Of a stretch of 64,000 nucleotides of DNA, positions 9,401 through 16,398 are shown piece after piece. The position numbers were made by a program, and so were the translations under genes. How positions within the stretch are numbered: position 1 is the first letter of the stretch; each line of letters starts with the position of its first letter. The notes beneath the pieces were generated by a model that did no database searches, was not told where the DNA came from, and saw nothing but the letters and a program-made list of their open reading frames with translations. Origin of the DNA: Solwaraspora sp. WMMD406 (GTDB lineage Bacteria; Actinomycetota; Actinomycetes; Mycobacteriales; Micromonosporaceae); NCBI RefSeq assembly GCF_029626025.1, contig NZ_JARUBF010000001.1:6046001-6110000 (forward strand), given 5' to 3'.

Positions 9401-11567
9401 CACGCAGTGACACCTTGAATCCGCGGATCTTGACCACGTCTCCGACGCGGCCCAGGATCTCCAGTGCGCCCTCGGGCAGCAACCGGGCACGGTCACCCGT
9501 TCGGTAGAAGGTCGCGCCGGCGAACGACGATCCGGCGAGAGCGGGCGGGCACGGCACGAATCGTTGCGCGGTCTTCTCCGGGTCGTTCAGATAGCCGACG
9601 GCGACGCCGGGACCGGCGACGTGGAGTTCTCCGACACCCCCGTAGGGAACGGGGCGTCCGTCGTCGCCGAGCAGGACGGCGGCGCTACCGTCCAGGACGC
9701 GGCCCACCGGCGCGTAGGCCGACGGCCGCACCGGGCGTGCGGCGTCGTCGGTCGGGCGCGGCAACAGATCCGCGTACGACACGTCCAGACTTTCCCAGGT
9801 GCTGTAGGCATTCACCAGCCGTACGTGACCGGGCAGCAGCGCGGCGGCCTTGTCGACGACCCGGGTGGGGACGACCTCGCCCATCAGGAACACCAGCTCC
9901 AGGTGGTGCAGTTGGTCGGCCAGCGACGGTCCGGCGGTCTGGTGGTCCAGCACGCTTTCCAGCAGGGACGGCGTGACGACGAGGCGCGTGACACCATGGT
10001 CGGCGACGGTACGCACGAGCCGTACCGGATCAACGATGTGGGCGTCCGGGATCACCACGGCGGGTTTGCCCACCAGCAGGGGCCGCAGACACTCCCAGGC
10101 GAAGAACACGTTGAGCCCTTCGCGAGACGACTCCTGGTACGGGTAGAGCGCGTACCGGGCGTCGAAGCAGTAGAGGCAGCCGAGGTGGGAGTTCACCACC
10201 GCCTTCGGGGTCCCGGACGTCCCGCTCGTCATGGAGATCAGCGCGGTGTCGGCCGGATCGACGTACGGGAAGCTCACCTGCCGGGCCGGGGCCGCCGCAG
10301 GTCCCTGGTCGGCCCGGGTGAACGGGTCCGTCGGTGACGTGCCGCCCAGGAGCACGAGACGTTCGGGGGCCTGGTAGGCGTCCGGGAGGAGGCCGGCGAG
10401 TTCAGCGGTGGTCACGACGGCTCGCACGCCCGCGCTGTCGAGGAACTGCGCGAGTAGTGACGCCGGCCAGTTCTTGTCCAGCAGGCAGGCGGGCGTGCCG
10501 AGGCCGAAGCAGCCGAGCAGGGCGAGACAGTATTCGGCGGAGTGCGGCAGGAGCAGACCGACCACGTCGCCTTTGTCGAGCCCACACGCGACGATGCTCG
10601 CGGCCACCGCCGTGGCGTCCCGGTCGAGCTCGCGGTAGGTCCAGGTCCGGGGCTCGTCGACCAGGGCCAGCGCTTCAGGGGTCGCCGCCACCTGCGCCTG
10701 GAACCGGTCCCACAGGCTACCTGCGGCGTGCGGCTGGTAGCCGCGATCGGCCATCACGATCGACGGACCGACCCGGGTTCGCACCTGGTCGAGGTGTCGG
10801 CTGACGCTGGCCAGCAGTGCGCGCTGGGCACTGACGGTGTAGAAGTGACCGCCGGGAAAGGTTTCGACGGTGTACGGCGCGGTGTCGGCGACATGCTCGC
10901 GCCAGGCGTGCAGGTCGGCCAGGTCGACCGTGCGGTCCTGGGCGCCGCCGTACACGACACAGGCGACTTCGAGCCGCTCGCCGGTGTCCCCGCCGGTCCG
11001 ACACGGATAGGTCTCGTCGAGCTGGAGGTCGGCGCGCAGCGGGGGCAGGACGAGCCGTAGTAGGTCCCGGTCGGCGAGCAGGTCGTCGGGCACGAGTCCC
11101 CATGCGCGTACGAGCTCGACGAAGTCGTCGTCGTCAAGGGTGTGGCGGTTCTCGCCGGCAGGCACGTGTGGCGCCCGGTGCGCGGACAGGAAGAGGATCT
11201 CGGGCTGACGGCGGCCTGCCTGGCGCAACTGACGACAGACCTCGAAGGCGGTCAAGGCACCGAAACTATGGCCGAAGAAGGCGAACGGTGTGCCGTCGTC
11301 GATGCCGTCCAGCATCGCGAGGAGGTCGCTGACCATCGGCTGCCACTGTCGATAGGGGGCGACGTGTCGTCGGGTACCTCTGCCCGGTAGGGAAAACGAG
11401 ACGAGTTCGACATCGTCGGGCAGGTCAGCAGGCCAACCGGAGAAGATGGAATGAGTTCCGCCGGCATGCGGGAACGCGATGAGCCGTAGGGCGACGTCCT
11501 CACGTCGAGAGAGGATCGACGCTTCGACGCCAGAGGTCGGGCCGGGCACTCGTGCGGACCGTAGCAA
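3420..11567 (-). CDS. NRPS-PKS hybrid megasynthase, TE-A-T-KS-AT-TE-KR-T (BurA-like architecture)
   Basis: 2715 residues. Domains in order: type II-like thioesterase 25-265 (GHSFG, Ser101, His241); adenylation 285-815 (TSGTSGTPK at 448-456, Lys804); carrier 850-920 (GGDSL, Ser883); ketosynthase 944-1390 (Cys1119, His1254, His1298); acyltransferase 1490-1790 (GHSVG, Ser1586; HPFH at 1692-1695, malonyl-type); second, embedded thioesterase 1922-2160 (GMSFG, Ser2002, Asp2109, His2138); ketoreductase with structural half 2175-2600 (TGGTGGLG, LDD at 2446-2448 = B-type, Tyr2502); carrier 2643-2710 (LGLDSL, Ser2668). All catalytic residues look intact. TTG at 11567 is chosen because GGGGGAG sits 7 nt upstream. 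Predicted chemistry: activate a carboxylic acid, extend it once with malonate, reduce to a 3-hydroxy acid and release it through the internal TE. Confidence 0.93.
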   Translation of the reverse strand: MLRSARVPGPTSGVEASILSRREDVALRLIAFPHAGGTHSIFSGWPADLPDDVELVSFSLPGRGTRRHVAPYRQWQPMVSDLLAMLDGIDDGTPFAFFGHSFGALTAFEVCRQLRQAGRRQPEILFLSAHRAPHVPAGENRHTLDDDDFVELVRAWGLVPDDLLADRDLLRLVLPPLRADLQLDETYPCRTGGDTGERLEVACVVYGGAQDRTVDLADLHAWREHVADTAPYTVETFPGGHFYTVSAQRALLASVSRHLDQVRTRVGPSIVMADRGYQPHAAGSLWDRFQAQVAATPEALALVDEPRTWTYRELDRDATAVAASIVACGLDKGDVVGLLLPHSAEYCLALLGCFGLGTPACLLDKNWPASLLAQFLDSAGVRAVVTTAELAGLLPDAYQAPERLVLLGGTSPTDPFTRADQGPAAAPARQVSFPYVDPADTALISMTSGTSGTPKAVVNSHLGCLYCFDARYALYPYQESSREGLNVFFAWECLRPLLVGKPAVVIPDAHIVDPVRLVRTVADHGVTRLVVTPSLLESVLDHQTAGPSLADQLHHLELVFLMGEVVPTRVVDKAAALLPGHVRLVNAYSTWESLDVSYADLLPRPTDDAARPVRPSAYAPVGRVLDGSAAVLLGDDGRPVPYGGVGELHVAGPGVAVGYLNDPEKTAQRFVPCPPALAGSSFAGATFYRTGDRARLLPEGALEILGRVGDVVKIRGFKVSLRAVEHVLSGQPGVSRVVVRPMTDTHTGQPNGLVAYVVGDDGAPSRTTLARLRQRARNDLPEYARPRRVIGLDALPISRGSSRKLDLSALPAPDDTTTAIDTTTAALDDTAFDAVAGSGGSAGPEPAGPAAMMRQRLAAAWQEVLGIPPPAPDDNFFDVGGDSLSAARLSGLLAQRYGISLPVIEVFQFSTLRAMAARCSGTAAPVATPVGQPRRSGPAAPTTKVAIVGMSGRFPGAKTIDEFWANLTMGVDSLTVYPTDRLRDKNVPDGALDHPQWVGVGQVIDDVDAFDAEFWGIGQREALLMDPQHRVFIEVAWGALEQAGYARRDNPYRHRTGVFAACGIDGYLVHHLQGGGLTQPLDPAGLFLTEIGNEKDYIATRVAYLLDLGGPAVTVTSACSSGLVAVASAAQSIMTGQCEMAIAGASSINFPNFGYRYEEGLVGSIDGRVRPFDADASGTLFGDAVGAVVLKRLDDAIADGDHVWAVLTGFGVSNDGRMKAGYTAPSASAQARCISDAMSMAGVTAEQISYVECHATATHVGDAIELAGLREAFDRHRDGAGPTTGSCAIGSVKGNIGHANCAAGITGLIKAVLCLHHRALVPTVNYATLNPKLVDLVDCDGSPFVVQESYGDWTVSDPATQLPRRAGVSSFGIGGTNAHVILEEAAPHETASQGSPGTGERRPSPGTPHLLTVSGADERAARRNAARLTRFLTTLPADEVGPAIDVARLTRPAHAVRASAVVTAESVSGADSVRLDARLLAGLGRPARAGTVAFCFPGQGSQVAGMARGLYRGRVDGGRFRRHFDAACRGLARNLPADPAEAILGADDQTVRRPMITQCGLFAVEYALAATLVDIGVRPVAVAGHSVGEYAAAVLAGVLTLDEATRLVAARAQATEALPGADAADSALGGMLSVVGDEQRLHDWLVARSGLWLAVVNAPGRVVLSGTPAALRRALEDLPTLGFTCRPVPVSHPFHSDLLAPVAERLRTAAADIPARPAAIPMASNLTGTWLDAAYQPARYWGDHAVSTVRWRDNVETLLKWTPDVLVEVGPGGVLTTLARKCLEPRDGAGDGRGPVSEPVSLLHDPRDPHRDDGEILLAAIGQLWCHGVDVDFRALRATGSGSPARSVVRHRLPTYEFERTRYWTRPEASIYVGGVVAAGPGSVGDASPVVEPAGTAEGADTDGTAAAARIVRFVTRPAATVTLYCFPYAGGGSTAFQSWAHAAPTWLDIVAVDLPGRPASPAADDADLPAADDADVRMLARLAAGIRADAGDRAVAFCGMSFGASLVLDLLGGPLADWAHARRVSLLCLVGRAPIVPGVDVGDEPVDSYLMAPEEIRDNPQWTRSVLPVLRADLAADARAELRIRRRQAAHGAALVDAPVQVHCGTRDPSLAAGSARDWAAITTNVITDVRCHDGAHDFMVRERAGILDGIVSLIERLDPILGGADDRAVDLCAEVNWVPVASPSAVAPTVATRCLDVWAGTTTDGVRFVRDTLTAPDARVALLCRSAPGRTLVQHATRLLDLLRAVADAEVRGRLVVVVPADAASGIVSGLTRSLAQEEPGLTVQRIHVDTWPADGVGDRPADGVAVPDGSAAGTGQDLLSRILRLAAAHPEEDDLLYRGGLLFAQRLQSVAVPRLPAGTLGATTGRYLLTGGTGGLGRVVTDWLIQHQGVPPERIVVSGRADRGDLRPGIRFVELDLAAPIDPAAVAAVTGPLDGVFHLAGTLDDGVVRNLTGERLAGVLAPKLALSQLVDVGRVAGAGWVVAFSSTSGLLGVPGQANYAAANAWMDTYAMWSTPSGGPHVVTIAWGSWAAAGMAARSAKAVEAARVSGETPVRTSVGLTLLGGVLAATLAGGATRRNLVVCDIEWPRSPWARLPLISAVADARRIAGRRFSGDRFPAEGTTTTAERSAAGPEPVDGTDDVRAFLSRYVHRWDESKRLTELGLDSLDFARIRGDFASSFGAEVPLAVIAKPDQRLGDLHGVLAGYQPDRTNR

Positions 11568-11632
11568 GCCGGCGCTCCCCCACGTGGTCGGCAGAGATGA
11601 TCTTTACGCGCCATCACTGTAGCAACACGCAG

Positions 11633-11657
11633 TGTCAATAGACAGTCGATCATCGAC
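11633..11657. promoter_or_regulatory. Candidate -35 element and palindrome upstream of the NRPS-PKS operon
   Basis: On the minus strand a TTGACA hexamer lies at 11638-11633, about 65 nt upstream of the TTG start of the megasynthase. No convincing -10 box follows at 16-18 nt. Just upstream is an inverted repeat GTCGAT-N-ATCGAC (11645-11657), a possible operator. The 295 bp between the operon and the PRC-barrel gene hold nothing else I can support. Confidence 0.3.
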
Positions 11658-11862
11658 AGTCGTGAATCCTCACATTCTCGACGTTCTCGCTCAGTCCGCC
11701 GCACATCCGCAACCCGGAGGAGCCACTGGGCACCGCACCATCCGGCCGCACGACCAGAGGTAGCCGAGACGTCGGCACCGCACCGGGCTCGCCGGGTTTG
11801 CCGACAGCCCGCGTGCGGTAATCAACAGGGATGAGGTGACCGTGACCCAGACAGGAGGCAGC

Positions 11863-12282
11863 ATGCAGACCGATGGCTTCGCGAAGCTGGTCAGGTTGGG
11901 CGACACCGGTGAGATGGTGGCGGATCCGGCCGAGGACATTCGTGGCCGGAAGGTGCACGACGCGGAGGGCAACGAGATCGGCAAGGTCGACGACCTGCTG
12001 GTCGACGAGGCCGAACACAAGGTCCGGCTACTTCGGTTGGAACACGGCGGGATCCTCGGCTTCGGTGCCACGCCGTCGTTCGTCCCGGTCGACGCGATCA
12101 CCCGGATCACCGATGACGTGGTGCACATCAACGAGTCGCGGGACCGGGTGGCCGGAGCGCCACCGTACGATCCGGAGCTGGTGTCGCAGGACAAGTACTA
12201 CGAGGATCTGTACGGCTACTACGGGATCCCGCCGTTCTGGGGCGTCGGGTATGTCTACCCCGGCTACCCGTACTACCGCTAG
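11863..12282 (+). CDS. PRC-barrel domain protein
   Basis: 139 residues. Residues 20-75 (DIRGRKVHDAEGNEIGKVDD, then the strand pair LLRLEHGGILGFG) form a PRC-barrel, a small beta-barrel found in RimM, photosynthetic reaction-centre subunit H and stress proteins. The C-terminus is rich in Tyr, Pro and Gly (DLYGYYGIPPFWGVGYVYPG), which is common in actinobacterial members and may interact with membranes or RNA. ATG at 11863 follows AGGAGG by 4 nt; an in-frame GTG at 11836 is a weaker alternative. Monocistronic, ending in a perfect hairpin shared with the convergent permease gene. Function unknown beyond the fold. Confidence 0.85.
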   Translation: MQTDGFAKLVRLGDTGEMVADPAEDIRGRKVHDAEGNEIGKVDDLLVDEAEHKVRLLRLEHGGILGFGATPSFVPVDAITRITDDVVHINESRDRVAGAPPYDPELVSQDKYYEDLYGYYGIPPFWGVGYVYPGYPYYR

Positions 12283-12340
12283 CCAGCGCATCGGCGGACC
12301 TGCTCGACGGCCGGTCCACGAATCACCTGACCTGACATCC

Positions 12341-12366
12341 GGGCCGCGGCGACGACGCCGCGGCCC
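12341..12366. terminator. Bidirectional hairpin terminator between convergent genes
   Basis: A perfect 11-bp stem, GGGCCGCGGCG at 12341-12351 and CGCCGCGGCCC at 12356-12366, with a 4-nt loop. It lies between the ends of the PRC-barrel gene (12282) and the permease gene (12405). No T-tract follows, as is usual for GC-rich actinobacterial terminators. Confidence 0.7.
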
Positions 12367-12403
12367 GTAGCCGTCTGGGACGCCGCGGCCCGTAGCCGTC
12401 TGG
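12354..12403. repeat. Perfect 25-bp tandem duplication
   Basis: Two identical 25-nt units, 12354-12378 and 12379-12403, lie head to tail immediately after the permease stop codon (12405-12407 on the minus strand). The first unit includes the right arm of the terminator hairpin. Confidence 0.9.
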
Positions 12404-12404
12404 T

Positions 12405-13769
12405 TCAGCCGACCAGCTGCTGCCACAGGTAGTAGAGCGCGAACCCGGTGAAGAACACCACCGCCGCGACCACCAGTGTGGTCGCGGTCCGGCCGGCGCG
12501 CAGCGCGCGCGGCAGCGCACGCCGGTTGAGCCAGAGGACCAGGGCGGCGACCAGTGGAATGTGCACGGCCTCGATGGAGCCGGCCAGGGTCAGCAGCGCG
12601 ACCGGGTCACCGAAGATCAGGAACACGGCGTACGGCAGGGTCGCCAGCCACACCACGACGGCGGTCCGGCTGATCACCACCGGGCGGGCGAGGGTGTGCT
12701 CGGCGAGTCGTTGCGGCAGCAGACGCCGTACGCCGTCGGTGTAGAGCCGCTGCCACCCGTCGACGTTGGTGAGCGTGGCGGTCCAGAAGGCGGACACCAG
12801 TCCGACGATCATCAGCCAGAAGCCGACGCTGCCGAACACCTCGCTGAACAGGCGGGTCAGGTCGCGGGCGACGTCGGCCTCGGCGGGCACGATTCCTTCC
12901 GGCCGCAGCAGTTCGGCGCCGAGGACCAGGAACGCGACGGTGATCAGTGCGACGCCGACCACCGCGAACGTCGAGTCGAGGGTCATCGTGCGCAGCCAGC
13001 CGCGTACCCGGTCGATCTGCCGAGCGTCGAGATCGCGCGGATCGCGGCGGTCCGTCGCCGGCACCCCGGCGTGGCCGATGCCCTTGGCGGTGACCCAGTA
13101 CGAGTACCACATCAGCCCGGCCGCACCGTTGGACAGGAACCCGAGCCAGGGCAGGATCTCGGCTACCTGGAGATCGTCGGGCGGCACCGGGACGAACCCG
13201 GCGGCGGCCTCGGTCAGGTCCGGCCCGACCTGGATCGCGGCGACGACCGCGCCGAGGGCGAGCGCGACACCGAGGATCCGGGACACCCATTCCACGCCGG
13301 TGTAGCGGCCGAACAGCACCAGTCCGGCGGCGGCGGCGATGACCACGCCGGTCCAGAGCTGGATCGGACCGGGTACGGCGAGAGCGAGCGCGCTGCCGGC
13401 GGCACTGGCGATGCCGGCGATCGCGGCGATCCCGACCACCAGCTGTGGCAGCAGGATCACCCAGATGGCCCAGCCGCGCGGGCCGGGTAGGCCGGCCAGG
13501 CCGGTGAGCAGCCGGCGGCCGGTGACGACGCTGTAGCGGCCGATCTCCCTGGTCACGAAGAGCTTGAGGATCAGTACGGCGACCAGCGCCCACATCAGGC
13601 TGTAGCCGTACTGGGCGCCGACCCTTGGGGTGAACAGCAGTTCGCCGGTGGCGAGGGCGGCGAGCGCCCACAGCACACCGGGGCCGATGTAGCGGAACCG
13701 GCGCCAGCCGGTCGGCGGCTCGGGGATGCCGGTCGACCGCTGTGAGGCGGTCTCGGTCGCCTGGCTCAT
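12405..13769 (-). CDS. Nramp-like (SLC11-related) divalent metal permease
   Basis: 454 residues with about 11 hydrophobic segments spread over the whole length. The first segment begins YIGPGVLWALAALATGELLF, and segment 6 carries a conserved-looking YSYWVTAKGIGHAG turn, both as in Nramp-family relatives. The canonical metal-binding DPGN of segment 1 is not present (APC-type Nramp outgroup members also lack it), so the ion cannot be assumed to be Mn2+ or Fe2+; Mg2+, Al3+ or another solute is possible. ATG at 13769 follows GAAGGAGAC by a good distance; an upstream in-frame GTG at 13835 lacks a binding site. Transcribed divergently from the secreted-protein gene. Confidence 0.75.
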   Translation of the reverse strand: MSQATETASQRSTGIPEPPTGWRRFRYIGPGVLWALAALATGELLFTPRVGAQYGYSLMWALVAVLILKLFVTREIGRYSVVTGRRLLTGLAGLPGPRGWAIWVILLPQLVVGIAAIAGIASAAGSALALAVPGPIQLWTGVVIAAAAGLVLFGRYTGVEWVSRILGVALALGAVVAAIQVGPDLTEAAAGFVPVPPDDLQVAEILPWLGFLSNGAAGLMWYSYWVTAKGIGHAGVPATDRRDPRDLDARQIDRVRGWLRTMTLDSTFAVVGVALITVAFLVLGAELLRPEGIVPAEADVARDLTRLFSEVFGSVGFWLMIVGLVSAFWTATLTNVDGWQRLYTDGVRRLLPQRLAEHTLARPVVISRTAVVVWLATLPYAVFLIFGDPVALLTLAGSIEAVHIPLVAALVLWLNRRALPRALRAGRTATTLVVAAVVFFTGFALYYLWQQLVG

Positions 13770-13887
13770 TCCGGGTCTCCTTCGGGGGGTGGGCTTCCTG
13801 GTCTGCGCCCTTGCCGAGCCCGTACCCAGTGACACCGGCCCGTACGCTAGATCGACTCACAGAAGGCGGATGACATCGCTCTGTAAC

Positions 13888-13903
13888 ATAGGTAGCCTTA
13901 GAT
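13888..13903. promoter_or_regulatory. Possible DtxR/MntR-type box
   Basis: The 16 nt ATAGGTAGCCTTAGAT lie in the divergent region upstream of the Nramp-like gene. They resemble, imperfectly, the TTAGG-TAG-CCTAA layout of iron/manganese-dependent repressor sites. The match was judged by eye only. Confidence 0.2.
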
Positions 13904-14035
13904 GCGATCCCGTCGTGCGGTGACCGTCCTCAAGGGTCGGCGGGGCCACGGCCAGCCCACCGAGATCCACACCGGACCAGATTGGTCACGCGCACCGACC
14001 TCAGGAACCAGCACCAGCCTCAGGAAAGGAAGGAC

Positions 14036-14545
14036 ATGAAGCGTGCACTGCTGCGCGCGGCGACCGTCCTCGCCGCCGCACTCGCCGCCAGCGCCCTCGC
14101 CGCCAGCGGCGCGACCGCGAGCCCGTCGATCCTGCAACGGTTCTCCGTCCCGTCTGCGGACAACTGCACGTACGGCTACACGCAGGGCCACCTCGAATGG
14201 CGCTCCCCCGGGCCCTCCAGCGCGGTACGCCTGGCCGGGGTGATCGCCGACCGGCCGATGCCCAACGATCCGGGCACCGTCTGCCGCGACGACCGCCGGT
14301 ACACCATCGCCAGCTACACCGCCTACGCCGGCAACGTCCCAGTCGACGAGGCCGCCCGCCGGGTCGACAACGGCCTCGTGGAGTTCGACTTCGTCCTCGG
14401 CGCGAACTCCTCCGCCCGGGGTATCGACCGCGTCATCATCCAGGTCTGCCGGCACGCGCTGCCCGGCAGCGTAACCCCGGCTCCGGACTACTGCAGCCGC
14501 CAGTACACCTTCACCCCGTGGACGACCAACCCGACGACGTCCTGA
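14036..14545 (+). CDS. Small secreted protein of unknown function
   Basis: 169 residues. A clear signal peptide (MKRALLRAATVLAAALAASALAASGATA) is followed by a mature domain of about 140 residues with four cysteines (DNCTYGYTQG, TVCRDD, QVCRHA, YCSRQY), likely forming two disulfides. ATG at 14036 follows AAGGAAGGA by 3 nt. The mature sequence resembles other secreted actinobacterial proteins of unknown function; I do not recognise a named family. It ends in a strong bidirectional terminator. Confidence 0.75.
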   Translation: MKRALLRAATVLAAALAASALAASGATASPSILQRFSVPSADNCTYGYTQGHLEWRSPGPSSAVRLAGVIADRPMPNDPGTVCRDDRRYTIASYTAYAGNVPVDEAARRVDNGLVEFDFVLGANSSARGIDRVIIQVCRHALPGSVTPAPDYCSRQYTFTPWTTNPTTS

Positions 14546-14584
14546 GACCTCGCCAGCGCACGACGACGCCCCGTACTCCGGTGT

Positions 14585-14616
14585 GGTGCCCACGGCCCGG
14601 TCGGACCGTGGGCACC
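14585..14616. terminator. Bidirectional hairpin terminator
   Basis: Perfect 11-bp arms GGTGCCCACGG (14585-14595) and CCGTGGGCACC (14606-14616) with a 10-nt loop. The hairpin separates the secreted-protein gene from the convergent MFS gene. Confidence 0.75.
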
Positions 14617-14623
14617 AGTACGG

Positions 14624-15850
14624 CTAGCGGACGGCGACGGCGCGGCGGTGCGCCACCCAGAGAAGGAAGGTCGCCACGCACAGGATGACCATGCCCACTG
14701 CGAACGGCGCTCGGAGACCGGCCTCGGCGGCGACGACACCACCGATCGCGGCACCCGCCGACGCCGACGTGGCGCTGATGAAGCGAAAGATCGACGAGAC
14801 CCGGCCGAGCATCTCCACCGGAGCCACGGACTGTTGCGTCGAGACAACCGGTACGGTGATCAGCGAGGATGCTCCACCGGCGAGCACCATCGCCACGGCG
14901 ACCGCCCCCACGCCCGGCGCCACCAGCACGATCAGCCAGGAAATCGCCTGCAGGAGCAGGGCAGCCAGAACGAGCCGCATCGCGGAGGCCGATCGGAGGA
15001 TACGCGGGGCCACCCAGCTACCGGCCACGCCGCCCAGGGCCCCGACAGCGAAGAGAACGCCGGTCGCTGCTTCGCTCAGCGCGAGCTCCAACGTCAGATA
15101 CAGCACCAACGTCGAGGTGGCCAGCCGGAACGCGAAGTTGTAGGCGCCGCCGCTCAGGTACTGCACCAGCAACGCCCGGGACCGCCACACGAACGTCGCC
15201 GCGCACCGCAACGATTCCATGATCGAGGTGTGCCGGCCCGGTGTCGGGCTATCCACGACCGGCAGAAGTCGTACCATGACGGCCGAGACGGCGAAGGTCA
15301 CCGCGTCGCCAACGAACGGCACGACCCTGCCCACGGCGAACGACAACGACCCCAACGGCGGGCCGATCAGGCCACGGCCCAGCATGTCCAGAGCCCAGTA
15401 TCGGCTGTTGAACCGCTGCAGTGCGGCCTCGTCCCGGCCTACCAGCAGCGGGATCATCGACTGCGACGCGGTGTCGAAGAAGCACTGGGCGATGCCCAGT
15501 ACGACGACGACCGCGATGATCGCGCCGATTCCGACCTGATCAACGACGATAAGGACGGCCAGGACGGCCAGAGCGATCACCCGCACCAGATCGGCCACGA
15601 TCATCGTACGGCGCTTGGGCCAACGGTCGACCAGAGCGCCGGCGGGCATGCCGAAGAGCAGCCACGGGATGGAGAAGGCAGCGGTCACCAGCCCCAGCGC
15701 GACCGGGTCGTCGGTGATCGTCGTGGCCAGCAGCGGCGCGGCCAGAAAAAAGGCACCGTCACCGGTGGTGGAGATCCCGACTGCGGCGAGCATCGGGGTG
15801 GCCCGACGGCGACCGACACCAGGGGTAACGGACGGGGACGTTGTCGACAC
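14624..15850 (-). CDS. MFS transporter (multidrug/enterobactin-exporter type)
   Basis: 408 residues with about 12 hydrophobic segments. The signature loop between segments 2 and 3, GALVDRWPKRRTMIVADL, fits the MFS_3 drug/siderophore exporter family. GTG at 15850 follows AGAGGA. It stands alone between a terminator and the DUF397 gene, so no substrate can be proposed; export of a small molecule by proton antiport is the family expectation. Confidence 0.85.
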   Translation of the reverse strand: MSTTSPSVTPGVGRRRATPMLAAVGISTTGDGAFFLAAPLLATTITDDPVALGLVTAAFSIPWLLFGMPAGALVDRWPKRRTMIVADLVRVIALAVLAVLIVVDQVGIGAIIAVVVVLGIAQCFFDTASQSMIPLLVGRDEAALQRFNSRYWALDMLGRGLIGPPLGSLSFAVGRVVPFVGDAVTFAVSAVMVRLLPVVDSPTPGRHTSIMESLRCAATFVWRSRALLVQYLSGGAYNFAFRLATSTLVLYLTLELALSEAATGVLFAVGALGGVAGSWVAPRILRSASAMRLVLAALLLQAISWLIVLVAPGVGAVAVAMVLAGGASSLITVPVVSTQQSVAPVEMLGRVSSIFRFISATSASAGAAIGGVVAAEAGLRAPFAVGMVILCVATFLLWVAHRRAVAVR

Positions 15851-15962
15851 GTTTCCTCTCCACCGACACGGGCGGCAGTGCGATGGTGCGCGTCACCGCA
15901 GATACAGCCAGCGGTGACGCGCACCATCGCACTTAGCGGTCTCAACTCGTCAGCTGGTCCTC

Positions 15963-16030
15963 GAGGGTTATTCAGGCTAACGTCGAGCATAAGCTTGACC
16001 TGCGGCGATGTACACGCCTGAATAACCCTC
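15963..16030. mobile_element. 68-bp MITE-like element, copy 1
   Basis: Bounded by perfect 15-bp terminal inverted repeats, GAGGGTTATTCAGGC at 15963-15977 and GCCTGAATAACCCTC at 16016-16030, and flanked by a 3-bp direct repeat CTC (15960-15962 and 16031-16033). All 68 bp are identical to the copy at 43332-43399. The 38-bp core contains a second, imperfect palindrome (GTCGAGCAT/AAGCTTGAC) and is too short to code for a protein. The target duplication and identical copies indicate non-autonomous transposition using a transposase from elsewhere in the genome. It forms the last codons and stop of the DUF397 gene. Confidence 0.85.
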
Positions 16031-16231
16031 CTCGTCGAACTCGCCCTGGCGCGCGCCGCCGAGGAAGGCAGCCCACTCGCCCGACGTGAAGGCAAGCACC
16101 GGACCCGCCTCACCTTGCTTGCTGTCCCGAACACCAATCAGACCGCCAGCATACGCAACTTCCACGCATTCACCCGTCATGCTGAGGTTTGACTTCCGCC
16201 AGCGCGCGCCGGCAAATCGGCTGTCCGTCAC
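15977..16231 (-). CDS. DUF397 domain protein with a C-terminus rewritten by a MITE insertion
   Basis: 84 residues. ARWRKSNLS, CVEVAY, VRDSKQGE and FTSGEWAAFLGGAR are the diagnostic blocks of DUF397, small actinobacterial proteins usually encoded next to an XRE (Scr1-type) regulator. GTG at 16231 follows GGGAGAGG by 4 nt. No XRE partner is adjacent, so it is an orphan. The last 17 residues, from EGYSGVY onward, are encoded by the 68-bp element. Removing the element plus one CTC copy restores a frame ending GEFDEDQLTS and stop, a normal DUF397 ending. The core domain is intact, so the protein may still work. Confidence 0.85.
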   Translation of the reverse strand: MTDSRFAGARWRKSNLSMTGECVEVAYAGGLIGVRDSKQGEAGPVLAFTSGEWAAFLGGARQGEFDEEGYSGVYIAAGQAYARR

Positions 16232-16398
16232 AGTACCTCTCCCTACCATCGGTTGGAGCTGCTACTGCTACTGACACTCCAACAAGGACCACCAGCAAGG
16301 CAACCAACCAAAACGGACCAATAGCCCGTGGCGGTCGAGTCGCGCTACTCAATTCCGAACAGCGCGCTACTCGGTTCGCGTCTGACTCCACACAGCAA

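Noticed and set aside
16170-16391. A 73-codon minus-strand frame with one membrane-like stretch upstream of DUF397
   Set aside because: It overlaps the DUF397 N-terminus by 62 nt and has no ribosome binding site; the gap is more likely leader sequence.
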